Of a stretch of 64,000 nt of DNA, positions 52,751 through 61,607 are shown one piece after another. A program made the translations under genes and the position numbers. The stretch is from Alphaproteobacteria bacterium (GTDB lineage Bacteria; Pseudomonadota; Alphaproteobacteria; MPNO01; UBA2964). Within the stretch, counting starts at the first letter, position 1; each line of letters begins with the position of its first letter. The notes beneath the pieces were generated by a model that was not told the origin of the DNA, made no database searches, and was given only the letters and a program-made list of their open reading frames with translations. The stretch is from positions 310,001 to 374,000 of the forward strand of contig WLWZ01000001.1 of the NCBI GenBank assembly GCA_012103315.1, in the 5' to 3' direction.

Positions 52751-53716
52751 TCACTCCGCAGCTGATTTAACTGCCGCACCGCTATACTTGGCGCGCAGTT
52801 TCTGCCAGCGTTCGGCGCGTGTTTTCATCGCTGTGTCTACCGTATCGGGGATTTCGACGAAGGGCGGGCGCAGCGGGCCGGGGTCGCAATAGCCAGCATA
52901 GCGGATGGCAATCTTGGCGGCGGTCTCGCGCCATGAGCAGTTTGGCTTGGCATCGGTCATTACCGGAGAGATATCGAAATAGATTTCCCGGGCGATGTCA
53001 GTATTACCAGACGTCACTGCGTTGTAGAGCGCGACGAGCGGCTCCGGTCCCATCCAGCTATCGATTGACCAGAACCCTTCCGCACCGAGTTCATGGAACG
53101 GATGGAACTGCATGGTGTTGCAGAACACCGTGATTTTGCCGTTGATGATTTCCTGCAGCTTCATGAATTCCAGCGTGTCGCGATGGCTGTCTTTCATGCC
53201 GATGATGTTGGGTTGTTTGACCAGCTCCTCAAAGGCCGGAACCGTCAGCTTGACGTTATGCAGGGCTGGATTGTGATAGAGCATGATGCCGAGTTTCGGG
53301 AAGCGCTCGGCGATGTCCTTGTAAAATCCGACGGCGTTTTCGATGGTCGAAGGGAAGTAAAACGGTACGCCGACCAGGACACCATACGCACCGATCTCCT
53401 GAGCGAATTCGAGACGCTTCAGGGCCTCGCGCGAATTCAGCGCGGTGCAGCCGACAAACATCGGCACGCGGTTATTATTGATCTCCACCGCGGCGCGGTT
53501 GAGGGTCTGCCATTCTTCCCACAACAAAGTGTGGAACTCACCAAAACTGCCGCAGGTCGAGATCACTCCCGCGCCATCGTCGATCATGCTGTTAAGCGCT
53601 TCCGACAGCCGGTCGAGATCGATAGTCTCGGTGGCATCGATAGACGCGCCATCATCGGTGGTGAAGGCAGGCATCATCGCCATAAAGCCGCTGAGATCAC
53701 TGCTGCTGACCATCAT
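52751..53716 (-). CDS. DapA-superfamily aldolase (NahE/PhdJ hydratase-aldolase-like)
   Basis: A 321-residue class I aldolase. Schiff-base Lys is in NIIGMKDSHRD and the conserved Tyr in IMLYHNPAL. The pyruvate-carboxylate segment is STCGSFGEFHTLLWEEW, closer to the aromatic hydratase-aldolases NahE/PhdJ (which split trans-2'-hydroxybenzylidenepyruvate-type compounds) than to dihydrodipicolinate synthase (GTTGE). Either of the two leading ATGs may be used after GGGGAGAAAC. It lies between two TauD-type dioxygenases on the opposite strand; no dihydrodipicolinate neighbours. A catabolic retro-aldol step releasing pyruvate is the likely role. Confidence 0.85.
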   Translation of the reverse strand: MMVSSSDLSGFMAMMPAFTTDDGASIDATETIDLDRLSEALNSMIDDGAGVISTCGSFGEFHTLLWEEWQTLNRAAVEINNNRVPMFVGCTALNSREALKRLEFAQEIGAYGVLVGVPFYFPSTIENAVGFYKDIAERFPKLGIMLYHNPALHNVKLTVPAFEELVKQPNIIGMKDSHRDTLEFMKLQEIINGKITVFCNTMQFHPFHELGAEGFWSIDSWMGPEPLVALYNAVTSGNTDIAREIYFDISPVMTDAKPNCSWRETAAKIAIRYAGYCDPGPLRPPFVEIPDTVDTAMKTRAERWQKLRAKYSGAAVKSAAE

Positions 53717-53802
53717 GTTTCTCCCCGGTTTTGTTTTGATGGAAATTTCTGCAATTATTATAGGCCTATTTCACGCTTATTGTATGCGGGGCCGGAGTTT
53801 TA

Positions 53803-54669
53803 ATGATGCCAATGACCATTACGCCCTACCAAACGGCGCTCGGTGCCGAGATTACGGGCCTCAAATTGTCTGCCTCCAGTGATGATGCGCTGATCGCGGC
53901 GATCAAAGCGGCGTTGCATGAACATTTGGTGCTGGTGATCCGCGATCAGGACCTGGAACCCGGGGAGCAAGTTGCATTCAGTGAGCGGTTTGGTGAGCTG
54001 GTCGTGCGGGTCTCAGGCGAGTTCTTGCACCCGGACTATCCGCCAGTGCTGATCCTGTCTAACCGTGTGGTCGATGGGCAGTCAGAAGGGGCGACTGATG
54101 CCTATGCCGGGTCGCACTGGCATTCCGATCTGACCTATGCCGAAAAGCCGAGCTTTGGCTCGATGCTGCATGCGCTTGAGGTGGCGGAGGAGGGCGGCGA
54201 TACCGCCTGGGCCAATATGTATGCCGCCTATGATGCTCTGCCGGATGATATCAGACAACGGATTGACGGGCTAAAAGCGATCCATGTTCGTGATCGCCGT
54301 CGTAACCCACGCGCCGGTGTGTCTGATGATTTTGATCGCGACGTAAATAAATATTACGACATCAAAGTGCCGGACTCGGTCCATCCGATGGTACGCACAC
54401 ATCCGGTGACAGGACGCAAAGCCCTCTATGTCTCGCCGCGCTTTACTGTTGCGGTGGATGGCGTCGATGATACCGAGGGCCAGCCCTTGCTCGATGAACT
54501 GTTTGAACATCAAAAGAAGCCGGAATTTATCTTCCAACACAAATGGCGGGTCGGGGACCTGGTGTTCTGGGATAACAGCGCGACAATCCACTTTGCTTGC
54601 GGCGGAATCAAACCACCGGGTGTCCGCAAGCTGCACCGGACGTCGATAGCGGGAAGCGTGCCATACTGA
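53803..54669 (+). CDS. TauD/TfdA-family Fe(II)/2-oxoglutarate dioxygenase (2)
   Basis: A 288-residue second member, only moderately like the one at 51872. Iron ligands H107 and D109 (GSHWHSDLTYAEKPS) and H263 (ATIHFACGG); R275 and R279 in RKLHRTSI are the candidate 2-oxoglutarate arginines. An insertion of PPGV before them lengthens the usual spacing by one. The N-terminus ITPYQTALGAEITGL is the classic TauD opening. Divergent from the aldolase gene by 86 nt. The two dioxygenases and aldolase may treat one substrate stepwise (inference). Confidence 0.92.
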   Translation: MMPMTITPYQTALGAEITGLKLSASSDDALIAAIKAALHEHLVLVIRDQDLEPGEQVAFSERFGELVVRVSGEFLHPDYPPVLILSNRVVDGQSEGATDAYAGSHWHSDLTYAEKPSFGSMLHALEVAEEGGDTAWANMYAAYDALPDDIRQRIDGLKAIHVRDRRRNPRAGVSDDFDRDVNKYYDIKVPDSVHPMVRTHPVTGRKALYVSPRFTVAVDGVDDTEGQPLLDELFEHQKKPEFIFQHKWRVGDLVFWDNSATIHFACGGIKPPGVRKLHRTSIAGSVPY

Positions 54670-54713
54670 CGTCGTAAATTTCTTAGATGACCTACGGGCC
54701 GATTTTATTCGGG

Positions 54714-55382
54714 TCACGCAAACTCTTCATCAGGAGGGTGTCGCGTGAATCGCACGATCAACCAAATGGCAAATGCCAATTCGCCAACCGCCATAAGGAC
54801 TTGCAAGAAGGGTAAAATACTCGATGACCAGAATTGGGCATCAACAAAGAACGAGTTTGCTCCTTCGATTGCCACGTAACTAAGACCAGCCAGCAAAAGG
54901 AGAATTGATACAACTTTTGGGGTAAAGGTCGATTTCCAGCAGATCATACTAAGGAGAACGAGATGACCTCCGAAGACAATGAGGCCATAAGACCATATTT
55001 TCGTGAATGCTTTAAAATTGGCCAAGCCGCTCTCAACATCATCGTTGAACAACAGCATAAAGAGCTGAGCAATCGCGAGAATTAACATCGCGGTGTAGAT
55101 TAGTCTCAATAGAGCTACCGAGGCGGCGAGTTTTTGGTTCGTGTCGCTATATAGTACGTACATGCCGATGGAGACCATGACATCTAGGATTGCGATCAAT
55201 ACCCACGAAGCGATTCCGAATTGAAACAACACCATATTGTGCGTGAGGGCTAGGTGTGTTGCCGTCGCATCATTTTCAACAAAAACCGTCTCGTGTACGT
55301 AACCAACGGCAAATCCCGCGGCTATCGCCATGAGTATGAGCATATAACCGGTGCTCAGTCCCCAGGTCCTCATTTTCGTCAT
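54714..55382 (-). CDS. DUF4386-like membrane protein
   Basis: A 222-residue integral membrane protein with six hydrophobic segments. The pattern (GYMLILMAIAAGFAVGYV, then VLIAILDVMVSIGMYVLY and ICWKSTFTPKVVSILLLLAG) fits DUF4386. No catalytic motif is visible and the function of the family is unknown. Start at ATG 55382 after GGAAAG is preferred; a form five residues longer is possible. It stands alone, converging with the second TauD gene. Confidence 0.75.
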   Translation of the reverse strand: MTKMRTWGLSTGYMLILMAIAAGFAVGYVHETVFVENDATATHLALTHNMVLFQFGIASWVLIAILDVMVSIGMYVLYSDTNQKLAASVALLRLIYTAMLILAIAQLFMLLFNDDVESGLANFKAFTKIWSYGLIVFGGHLVLLSMICWKSTFTPKVVSILLLLAGLSYVAIEGANSFFVDAQFWSSSILPFLQVLMAVGELAFAIWLIVRFTRHPPDEEFA

Positions 55383-55437
55383 TCTACTTTCCATCAAAAG
55401 TACCCGTCATAGTATAAGCTGCATATGCTGTCGGGAA

Positions 55438-56436
55438 TCATTTTGCGAGCGGACCAAAACTCGCATCATAGAAGCGGAGCCAGTTCTCTCCCATGACACC
55501 GGCCACATCCGTGTCGCTGAGGCCTGCGGCACTTAGTCCGGTTTCGATATTGTCGAAATCGAGGTTGCCATGAAACCAATCGGGCATGGGTGGAAATCCA
55601 GCATTGTCGGCTGAGCCTTCGCCATAATCGATGTCCTTGGTCCAGCGGCCAACGCGCATCCACTCAACCACGCTGTCTGGTTGATCCTGGCAAAGATCGC
55701 TGCCGATACCGACATGTTCCGAGCCCATCACCTCGATCAAGCGCGCAACCATCTCGCAGAAACTCTGCAACGTGCAGGCCGCGCCATCGCGCAAATGGTG
55801 AGGGTAAAGAGAAAGTCCGAGCATGCCGCCCGACTGGCTCAGCGCGCGTAACACGTTATCGGACTTGTTGCGTAATGCCGCGTGCCAGAAAGCGGGGTTG
55901 GCATGGGTAATGGCAATAGGGCGTTCTGAAAGCTCTATCGCTTCCAGGGTCGAGCGCTCGGCGGAGTGGCTCATATCGATCACCAGTCCGACCCGGTTCA
56001 TTTCCTTTATGACCTCGCGGCCCATGCGGGTAATGCCAGGGTCTTCGGCTTCGTAGCAACCGGTCGCCAGAAGGGACTGGTTATTATAGCTAAGCTGCAT
56101 AAAGCGCACGCCGAGGGTATGAACGACTTCCACCAGCCCGATATCGTCTTCGATCGGTGATGGGTTCTGGAACCCAAAGAAAATAGCGGTGCGGCCGGAT
56201 TCCCGGGCACGGCGGACATCATCACCAGTGCGGCCATGGAAGATCAGCTCGGGGAAACGTTCAAACCAGCTATTCCAAACTTCGATGTTGTGGACGACTT
56301 CGCGAAAGTTCTCGTGATAGGCGATGGTGACATGGACTGCATCAACACCGCCTTTGCGCATCTCACGGAATATTTTTTCCGACCAGTTGGCATATTGCAG
56401 GCAATCGATGCGATGTGCGCCAATCACGTCGTTCAT
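55438..56436 (-). CDS. M19 (renal dipeptidase-like) membrane dipeptidase
   Basis: A 332-residue zinc dipeptidase-family protein. Family blocks: MQLSYNNQSLLATGCYEAED (with the metal-bridging Glu region), LVIDMSHSAE, AITHANPAF and HVGIGSDLCQD. The N-terminal HxD metal motif (DGHND in most members) is replaced by AHRIDCLQ, with H8 and D11 three apart, so metal binding may differ. No signal peptide. Start overlaps the RidA stop by 4 nt, so they are translationally coupled. D-Ala dipeptides, or an amide in a catabolic pathway, are possible substrates. Confidence 0.85.
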   Translation of the reverse strand: MNDVIGAHRIDCLQYANWSEKIFREMRKGGVDAVHVTIAYHENFREVVHNIEVWNSWFERFPELIFHGRTGDDVRRARESGRTAIFFGFQNPSPIEDDIGLVEVVHTLGVRFMQLSYNNQSLLATGCYEAEDPGITRMGREVIKEMNRVGLVIDMSHSAERSTLEAIELSERPIAITHANPAFWHAALRNKSDNVLRALSQSGGMLGLSLYPHHLRDGAACTLQSFCEMVARLIEVMGSEHVGIGSDLCQDQPDSVVEWMRVGRWTKDIDYGEGSADNAGFPPMPDWFHGNLDFDNIETGLSAAGLSDTDVAGVMGENWLRFYDASFGPLAK

Positions 56437-56921
56437 GATGATTTTGGCGTGACAGGGTTGCGCAATGCGACGACGACATCGATCAAGACGGGCGAATGGC
56501 GGGGTAGGCTTCTGGCACCGATAACTGAACGAGAATGCCGTCCTGCATCGCCGAACGTGTCCATAAAGACGCCGGAGACAACATCAGCGATATCGGAATT
56601 TTGTTCGAACCCGTCGGCGTGCGCGACATAGCAATTGAGTTGCAGAATTCGTTCGATATTCTCTAATCCGCCCGCCGAATGATTTAACCAGGCGAGGGCC
56701 TGCTGGGCACAAAGACGTCCGGCGTCTTTCGCCTCATCCAGCGAGATCGTGTCTCCCACCAAGCCGGTATAGGCCATGACGTTGCCATCAAGCTTTGGAA
56801 TTTGCCCGGCGAGATAGGCGGTGCGTTCATGTACGGTAATGGGGTCGTAGGCGTAAATCGTGGGCTCAGGGTTGGGAAGAGAGTGCCCTAAAACGTTACT
56901 CGTGTTTGCGCTATCACTCAT
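56433..56921 (-). CDS. RidA/YjgF-family protein
   Basis: A 162-residue member of the Rid superfamily, which hydrolyses reactive enamine/imine intermediates to oxo acids and ammonia. Seen: YLAGQIPKLDG, QQALAWLNHSAGGLENI and the C-terminal GARSLPRHSPVLIDVVVAL with the conserved Arg-Ser/Pro region. Longer than RidA itself (~128), like the Rid1-3 clades with an N-terminal extension. Start MSDSANTS at 56921. Coupled to the M19 dipeptidase; an enamine-forming enzyme acting next to it is not obvious. Confidence 0.88.
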   Translation of the reverse strand: MSDSANTSNVLGHSLPNPEPTIYAYDPITVHERTAYLAGQIPKLDGNVMAYTGLVGDTISLDEAKDAGRLCAQQALAWLNHSAGGLENIERILQLNCYVAHADGFEQNSDIADVVSGVFMDTFGDAGRHSRSVIGARSLPRHSPVLIDVVVALRNPVTPKSS

Positions 56922-57126
56922 TTTCAATTTCCACTTGGATCGCAAAATGTACAGATAAGTAATACACCAGCGATCACCCGCGAACGCAATAAAGCCGATA
57001 GAAATCGACCGCGCTTAGATTATCTTTGGCGTGTGGGAAAATCATGCGTTGCCGTAGACCCCCCTAAAAAAGAGGCTAAAATCCTTGCACAAATAACTTT
57101 CAGAAAAATCTGTGGAGGCTTTTGGC

Positions 57127-58197
57127 ATGACTGTTTATTTTAATAACGTGCATGAGATGTTGCTCATGGCGCGGCGGAATTTGAGCCAGGATAACTGGGA
57201 TTATATCAACGGCGCGGCAGAGACCGAGACCAGCATGCGGCGCAATCGCATGGCGATTGATAGTCTCGCTTTCCGGCCACGGGTGTGCCGCGATGTTCGG
57301 GAGGTTGATACCAGCACGACGTTTCTTGGCGACAAGATTCGTATCCCCGTTCTTTTGGCGCCGATGGGTAGCATTCATGGTTGGACAGAAAATGGCGCCA
57401 ACGATGTCGATACGGCGGCGGAAGAATTTGGCACGATCAACTTTATTAGTACGGTCACCCTGCCCAGTCTTGAAGAGATCGCCGCCAATAGCCCCCATCC
57501 CAAATCGTTTCAGATATATGTGCGGGGCGATGATGACTGGATCAAGGCGTTGGCAAAGCGCGCCGTCGATGCGGGTTACAAATCAATCACCCTGACGGTC
57601 GATTCCTCGTTCTATGGCAACCGCGAGCGGTTGAGCCCCAAGCAGTTGGCGCTCCGCAATGTACCGGAACGCGATTTTCAGAAGGGTATTACTTGGGACA
57701 CCGTCAAGATGGTCCAGGACACGATTGGTGATGTGCCGTTCGTTGTGAAGGGCATCATGACAGCAGAGGATGCCGCGATTGCCGTCGAGCATAAAGTCGA
57801 TTGCATCTATATCTCGAACCATGGTGGACGCCAACTCGATCAGGTCTATGGCAACATTGATACGCTACCGGAGATCGTTGCGGCGGTAGATGGCAAAACC
57901 CAGGTGATCATCGATGGCGGGTTTACGCGCGCCGGCGATATGCTCAAAGCTATTGCGCTTGGGGCAGATGCGGTCGCGATTGGTCGATTGCAGGCCTGGG
58001 CGCTGGGTGCCGGTGGTTCCGATGGGCTAGTGAAATGCCTCGAACTATTGGAGATCGAAATTGAACGGACCATGGGGCTCCTCGGCGTGACGAGCCTCGA
58101 CCAGCTGGACGCGTCCTACGTTGGTCCGGCGATGCCAGTGCGTTTGCCGCACGAGCATAGTGCCTTCCCCCATCTTCCGGATGGCAGAATCCAGTAA
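57127..58197 (+). CDS. FMN-dependent alpha-hydroxy-acid oxidase/dehydrogenase
   Basis: A 356-residue TIM-barrel flavoenzyme of the glycolate oxidase/lactate dehydrogenase/mandelate dehydrogenase family: 2-hydroxy acid to 2-oxo acid. Seen: DYINGAAETETSMRRN, LLAPMGSIHG, FQIYVRGDDDW, VVKGI with the FMN Lys, and the active-site YISNHGGRQLD with the catalytic His followed by GGFTRAGD and the GRLQAW block. ATG at 57127 follows GGAGG by 8 nt; a GTG five codons upstream would consume the ribosome site. Followed by the amidohydrolase after 46 nt. Confidence 0.92.
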   Translation: MTVYFNNVHEMLLMARRNLSQDNWDYINGAAETETSMRRNRMAIDSLAFRPRVCRDVREVDTSTTFLGDKIRIPVLLAPMGSIHGWTENGANDVDTAAEEFGTINFISTVTLPSLEEIAANSPHPKSFQIYVRGDDDWIKALAKRAVDAGYKSITLTVDSSFYGNRERLSPKQLALRNVPERDFQKGITWDTVKMVQDTIGDVPFVVKGIMTAEDAAIAVEHKVDCIYISNHGGRQLDQVYGNIDTLPEIVAAVDGKTQVIIDGGFTRAGDMLKAIALGADAVAIGRLQAWALGAGGSDGLVKCLELLEIEIERTMGLLGVTSLDQLDASYVGPAMPVRLPHEHSAFPHLPDGRIQ

Positions 58198-58243
58198 AAT
58201 ATCATATAATTACACAATAAAAGAGCGGTTAAGGGAGTGAGAA

Positions 58244-59467
58244 ATGGAACTACCGAGTAGCGATAAGTTCTATTCGATGAGTGTCGAGTCGATGGACACC
58301 AGCAAGCTACTGAAGAATGCAGCGCGCCAGCGGGATGCCAGAAAGTTCGATACGTTTCCCATTATTGATTGCGACTCGCATCATTATGAGAGCGAGTCGG
58401 CGGCGGAGATTATCGAGTTTCTCGATGATCCAGTCATTAAGCAACTCGCCGAAAGCGAGAAATCACGTGGCAAACCCGCCGGTATTTTTGGTGGCGGCCG
58501 GATCGGCTATCAGGATCGTGGTGGTCGCATCACCCGCTATCCGTTGCGCCGCACTGAACAAACACCTGGCGATGGTGAACACAGGACATCCCATATTACC
58601 CATCGCTGGATGGACGCCATGGGTGTCGATTATACCTGCCTTTTCCCGGGGCCGATGTTAGGGCTCGGTCTACATCCTGAACCGGAGATCGAATACCGTT
58701 TGGCCAAGGCCTATAACCGCTGGCTGGTTGAAACCGTGCTACCCAATTCGCCACGGATCAAGGCGTTGATTTGTTTGCCGTTCAATCATCATCGCGGGTC
58801 CTATGAGATTATTGAAGAGTTTGGTGATCACAAGGATGTCGCCGGGTTCTGCGTCGCATCGGTTCGTGACACGGCCGTGCACTCTGATGATCTGATGAAG
58901 TGTTATTCTCTGATGGAAGAGATGGGTAAGCCTTTGTCATTCCATTCCGGCACCAACTGGAGCGGATCGCATCTGCGTCATTCGAGCCGATTTATCGCCG
59001 TCCATTCGCTGTCATTCCCCTGGTACGTCATGGTGCATGTTGCCAACTGGGTGACCAACGGGCTGAACGAACGGTTCCCAAAGTTGAAGGTTATCTGGGC
59101 CGAAGGTGGTCTTGCCTGGATCCCGTTCCTAATGCAGCGGCTCGATCATGAATATATGATGCGGACCTCAGAAGCGGCGGGGCTCAAGAAGCTGCCATCG
59201 GAATATATGAAAGACATGTTTTACAGCACGCAGCCTTGCGAAGCGATGCACCCAGAACAGCTTGAACATACGTTTGAATTGATCGATGCGGAAAACACAT
59301 TGCTCTATGCGTCGGATTATCCCCATTGGGATATGGATGTTCCGAGCGTGCTTTACGATCTGCCGTTCCTTGATGAAAAACAGAAGCGTAAAATCCTCGC
59401 AGAGAATTCAGCAGAGGTTTTTGATATCGATTACAGTGATCGCTATCCCGACTATAAGCCGCTCTGA
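58244..59467 (+). CDS. Amidohydrolase_2-family protein (ACMSD/decarboxylase-like)
   Basis: A 407-residue TIM-barrel metalloenzyme of the amidohydrolase-2 family, which includes ACMSD and 5-carboxyvanillate or gamma-resorcylate decarboxylases and many unknowns. N-terminal metal motif is IIDCDSHHYE, then GKPLSFHSGTNW with a His ligand and YASDYPHWDMD with the late Asp. The family's usual DxHxH reads DSHHYE. Long N-terminal 35-residue leader. Likely operon partner of the FMN hydroxy-acid oxidase. Decarboxylation or hydrolysis of an aromatic or cyclic acid is a guess. Followed by a terminator. Confidence 0.86.
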   Translation: MELPSSDKFYSMSVESMDTSKLLKNAARQRDARKFDTFPIIDCDSHHYESESAAEIIEFLDDPVIKQLAESEKSRGKPAGIFGGGRIGYQDRGGRITRYPLRRTEQTPGDGEHRTSHITHRWMDAMGVDYTCLFPGPMLGLGLHPEPEIEYRLAKAYNRWLVETVLPNSPRIKALICLPFNHHRGSYEIIEEFGDHKDVAGFCVASVRDTAVHSDDLMKCYSLMEEMGKPLSFHSGTNWSGSHLRHSSRFIAVHSLSFPWYVMVHVANWVTNGLNERFPKLKVIWAEGGLAWIPFLMQRLDHEYMMRTSEAAGLKKLPSEYMKDMFYSTQPCEAMHPEQLEHTFELIDAENTLLYASDYPHWDMDVPSVLYDLPFLDEKQKRKILAENSAEVFDIDYSDRYPDYKPL

Positions 59468-59486
59468 ACATTTTGAGACGGCCATA

Positions 59487-59514
59487 AAAAAGGGCGCCAG
59501 AAGGCACCCTTTTT
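59487..59514. terminator. Bidirectional intrinsic terminator
   Basis: AAAAAGGGCGCC, loop AGAA, GGCACCCTTTTT (59487-59514): stem with one C-A mismatch, with A-run and T-run on each side, so it can serve both the plus-strand amidohydrolase and the minus-strand TTT binding-protein gene. Confidence 0.8.
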
Positions 59515-59535
59515 ATTTTAAGTTTGGGTGATGGC

Positions 59536-60570
59536 TTATTTAAACCCCGCCAGACCCCGAATTTTTTTAACCAGTTTTGGATCTGCTGAAAGCGCTCGAT
59601 TTACAGCGTTCTGAACAAACTCGCCGCTCGCGCCATCGACCATGCTGTGCTTTTTGTAGGCGTCAGCGATAAACGCTTTGTCTTTGAGCATCTTGCTAAA
59701 GGCTGTACGGAGCGCTTTAACGCGGGCTTTTGGCACCCCTGGCGGCATTGAAAGACCCCAACCCACTGGTGAACCAAGCTCGAGCAAGGTAGCCATTTTG
59801 CGCTCTTCTGCGTTACGGGCGAAGTCGATCAACAACGGTGTATTAGGCAGATCTGGTGCTTTCTTGAGGCCGGTCTGCAAAATGATGTCGACCTTTTTGT
59901 CTTTGAGCCATTGTGGTTTTTTTGCCTTGAGACTGAACCACGCGCCGATCCGCGCATGGACTTCACCGCTTTCCATCGCCTTATACATATTGGCGGCACC
60001 GCGATAACCTTTTACAAGCTTGAGCTTCATGCCGGCCCATTTCACAAGAGCGGCGCCTTCCAGGTAGGAGTGCGAGGAGACGCCTGAATTTGCGAGGATA
60101 ACTTCTTTCTTCGTAGCGTCCTGCCATTTGCGAATGCCACGCTTGTGCCAAACCATAAACACCGCTGAATAGGGCATCATGCGGCCAAGATAGTTGAACT
60201 TGGCAGCGTTGTATTTGAGCTTCTTGGGTCGCAAAACCTGTGCGACCGCGGTGTCCTTGGAGAGTTCGGCCATATAGCTGCCATCCTTGGGAGCCGCGGT
60301 ATACATGTAGTTGGCGGCTTTACTGCCACCGGCACCGGAGCGATGGGTTACAATGATATTTGGATTGCCAGGAATGTGTTTCCCGATATGGCGCGACATG
60401 ATGCGACCATTAAGGCCATACATGCCACCTGCTCCAAAAGCGACGACCAGTGTTACGGTCTTTCCCTTGTAAAAATCTGCGATTGCATCGGCTTGTGCCG
60501 TTGATGCAATTAACGGCATTCCGGCCATAAGCGTTGCGTAGATCGTGATTTTATTTAATTTTCGAAGCAT
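59536..60570 (-). CDS. TTT (TctC/Bug) family substrate-binding protein
   Basis: A 344-residue periplasmic binding protein of tripartite tricarboxylate transporters. Signal peptide MLRKLNKITIYATLMAGMPL with cleavage near TAQADAIADF. Family blocks: VTLVVAFGAGGMYGLNGRIM, HIPGNPNIIVTHRSGAGGSKAAN and NYLGRM. Ligands are carboxylic acids. No TctA/TctB membrane genes lie in the window, so it is an orphan binding protein. Start at 60570 after GGGAGCGACAG; a longer form (MRERQ) lacks that site. It shares a terminator with the convergent amidohydrolase gene. Confidence 0.88.
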   Translation of the reverse strand: MLRKLNKITIYATLMAGMPLIASTAQADAIADFYKGKTVTLVVAFGAGGMYGLNGRIMSRHIGKHIPGNPNIIVTHRSGAGGSKAANYMYTAAPKDGSYMAELSKDTAVAQVLRPKKLKYNAAKFNYLGRMMPYSAVFMVWHKRGIRKWQDATKKEVILANSGVSSHSYLEGAALVKWAGMKLKLVKGYRGAANMYKAMESGEVHARIGAWFSLKAKKPQWLKDKKVDIILQTGLKKAPDLPNTPLLIDFARNAEERKMATLLELGSPVGWGLSMPPGVPKARVKALRTAFSKMLKDKAFIADAYKKHSMVDGASGEFVQNAVNRALSADPKLVKKIRGLAGFK

Positions 60571-60682
60571 CTGTCGCTCCCTCAAATTTTGTCGATCATG
60601 ATAGATGGACTGTTATTGTTATCCGTATATTCTATGTCCATATTTCTAATTCCGGCAATAGATACAAAAAAAGTACGCTTTT

Positions 60683-61596
60683 ATGGTTTGGTTTAGACGC
60701 ATATTTGGGTTCATCCTGGCGATTACTGTCGTAACACCGACAGCCGTAGCTGCCTCCGAACAGCGTCCTCTATACCAATTAGCGCAATCACCTGCTTCGG
60801 TCTGGTGCCTGGATGAATCCCGTAACCATGTTCGCAAAACACCCGCATGGCGCTGCAAAGGAAAAGTCGTCAGTGCTGAAGAAGCAAAGCGTATTCAAGT
60901 CTCTCGTTTTCAGCGGATCAGACGACGCGTTAATGCGCCGAAGAAAAAGCTATTCCCGGGAAAACGGCAGCGGGGATCTGGGACCGGTTTCTTCGTCACG
61001 AAAGCAGGCCATGTCCTAACCAATGAACACGTTATCGGTAGATGCAAGGCCTATAGCGTTACGCCTTCCGGCGGAAGGGCGATGGTTGCCAAGCTGATCG
61101 CGAAAGATAGGACTCTCGATCTGGCGCTTCTTAAAATGAAGCGCGCCCCTGGCAGCATCGCCCAATTCCGCGAGCCGCTCGATTTATTGCCGGCAGAACC
61201 AATCGCCGTCATCGGCTATCCGTTACGTGGTCGCGTCACTATTAAACCGGTATTAGAAATTGGCCATATGTTCTTCGGCCGTCTTAAGGCGACTCGGTCA
61301 GACCGATTTACGATGAAAATTGACGTCCGTCGAGGCAACTCTGGTGCCCCGTGCTCGACGCCGCAGGTCAGATAATCGGGGTCGTGGTTGCAACGGTGAA
61401 TACACCGGGCGTCTATGCCGCGACAGGTAAATATGTCGATGATGTCGGGATTGGCATTCGTCAGGTGACAGCGCTCGATTTTCTGAAGAAGCACAAAGTG
61501 CAGGTGCAAAAAACGCCGCCCAGCGGGCCTTTGACGGAAACGGCTCTTCTAAAAAAAGGCTCCGGCTTCGTTACGCAGATAGGGTGTTGGAAATAA
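60683..61596 (+). pseudogene. Trypsin-like serine protease, frameshifted
   Basis: An exported S1C-like protease gene broken by one lost base. The first frame gives 230 residues: signal peptide ending near VAASE, an Arg/Lys-rich linker, then H116 (LTNEHVIG), D146 (RTLDLALLK) and S220 (GNSGAP). Directly after GNSGAP, the frame shifts at a run of four C (61347-61350) and ends at CSTPQVR. The continuation is in the +1 frame from GTG 61351: VLDAAGQIIGVVVATVN and so on to 61596. One more C would restore an unbroken ~304-residue protein. All catalytic residues precede the break, but the final strand is lost. Could be a real pseudogene or a homopolymer sequencing error. Confidence 0.8.
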
Positions 61597-61607
61597 GGCG
61601 ACGGGTT

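Noticed and set aside
53093-53803. 236-codon open frame antisense to the DapA-like aldolase
   Set aside because: No family features; the aldolase with its Schiff-base Lys motif is on the opposite strand.
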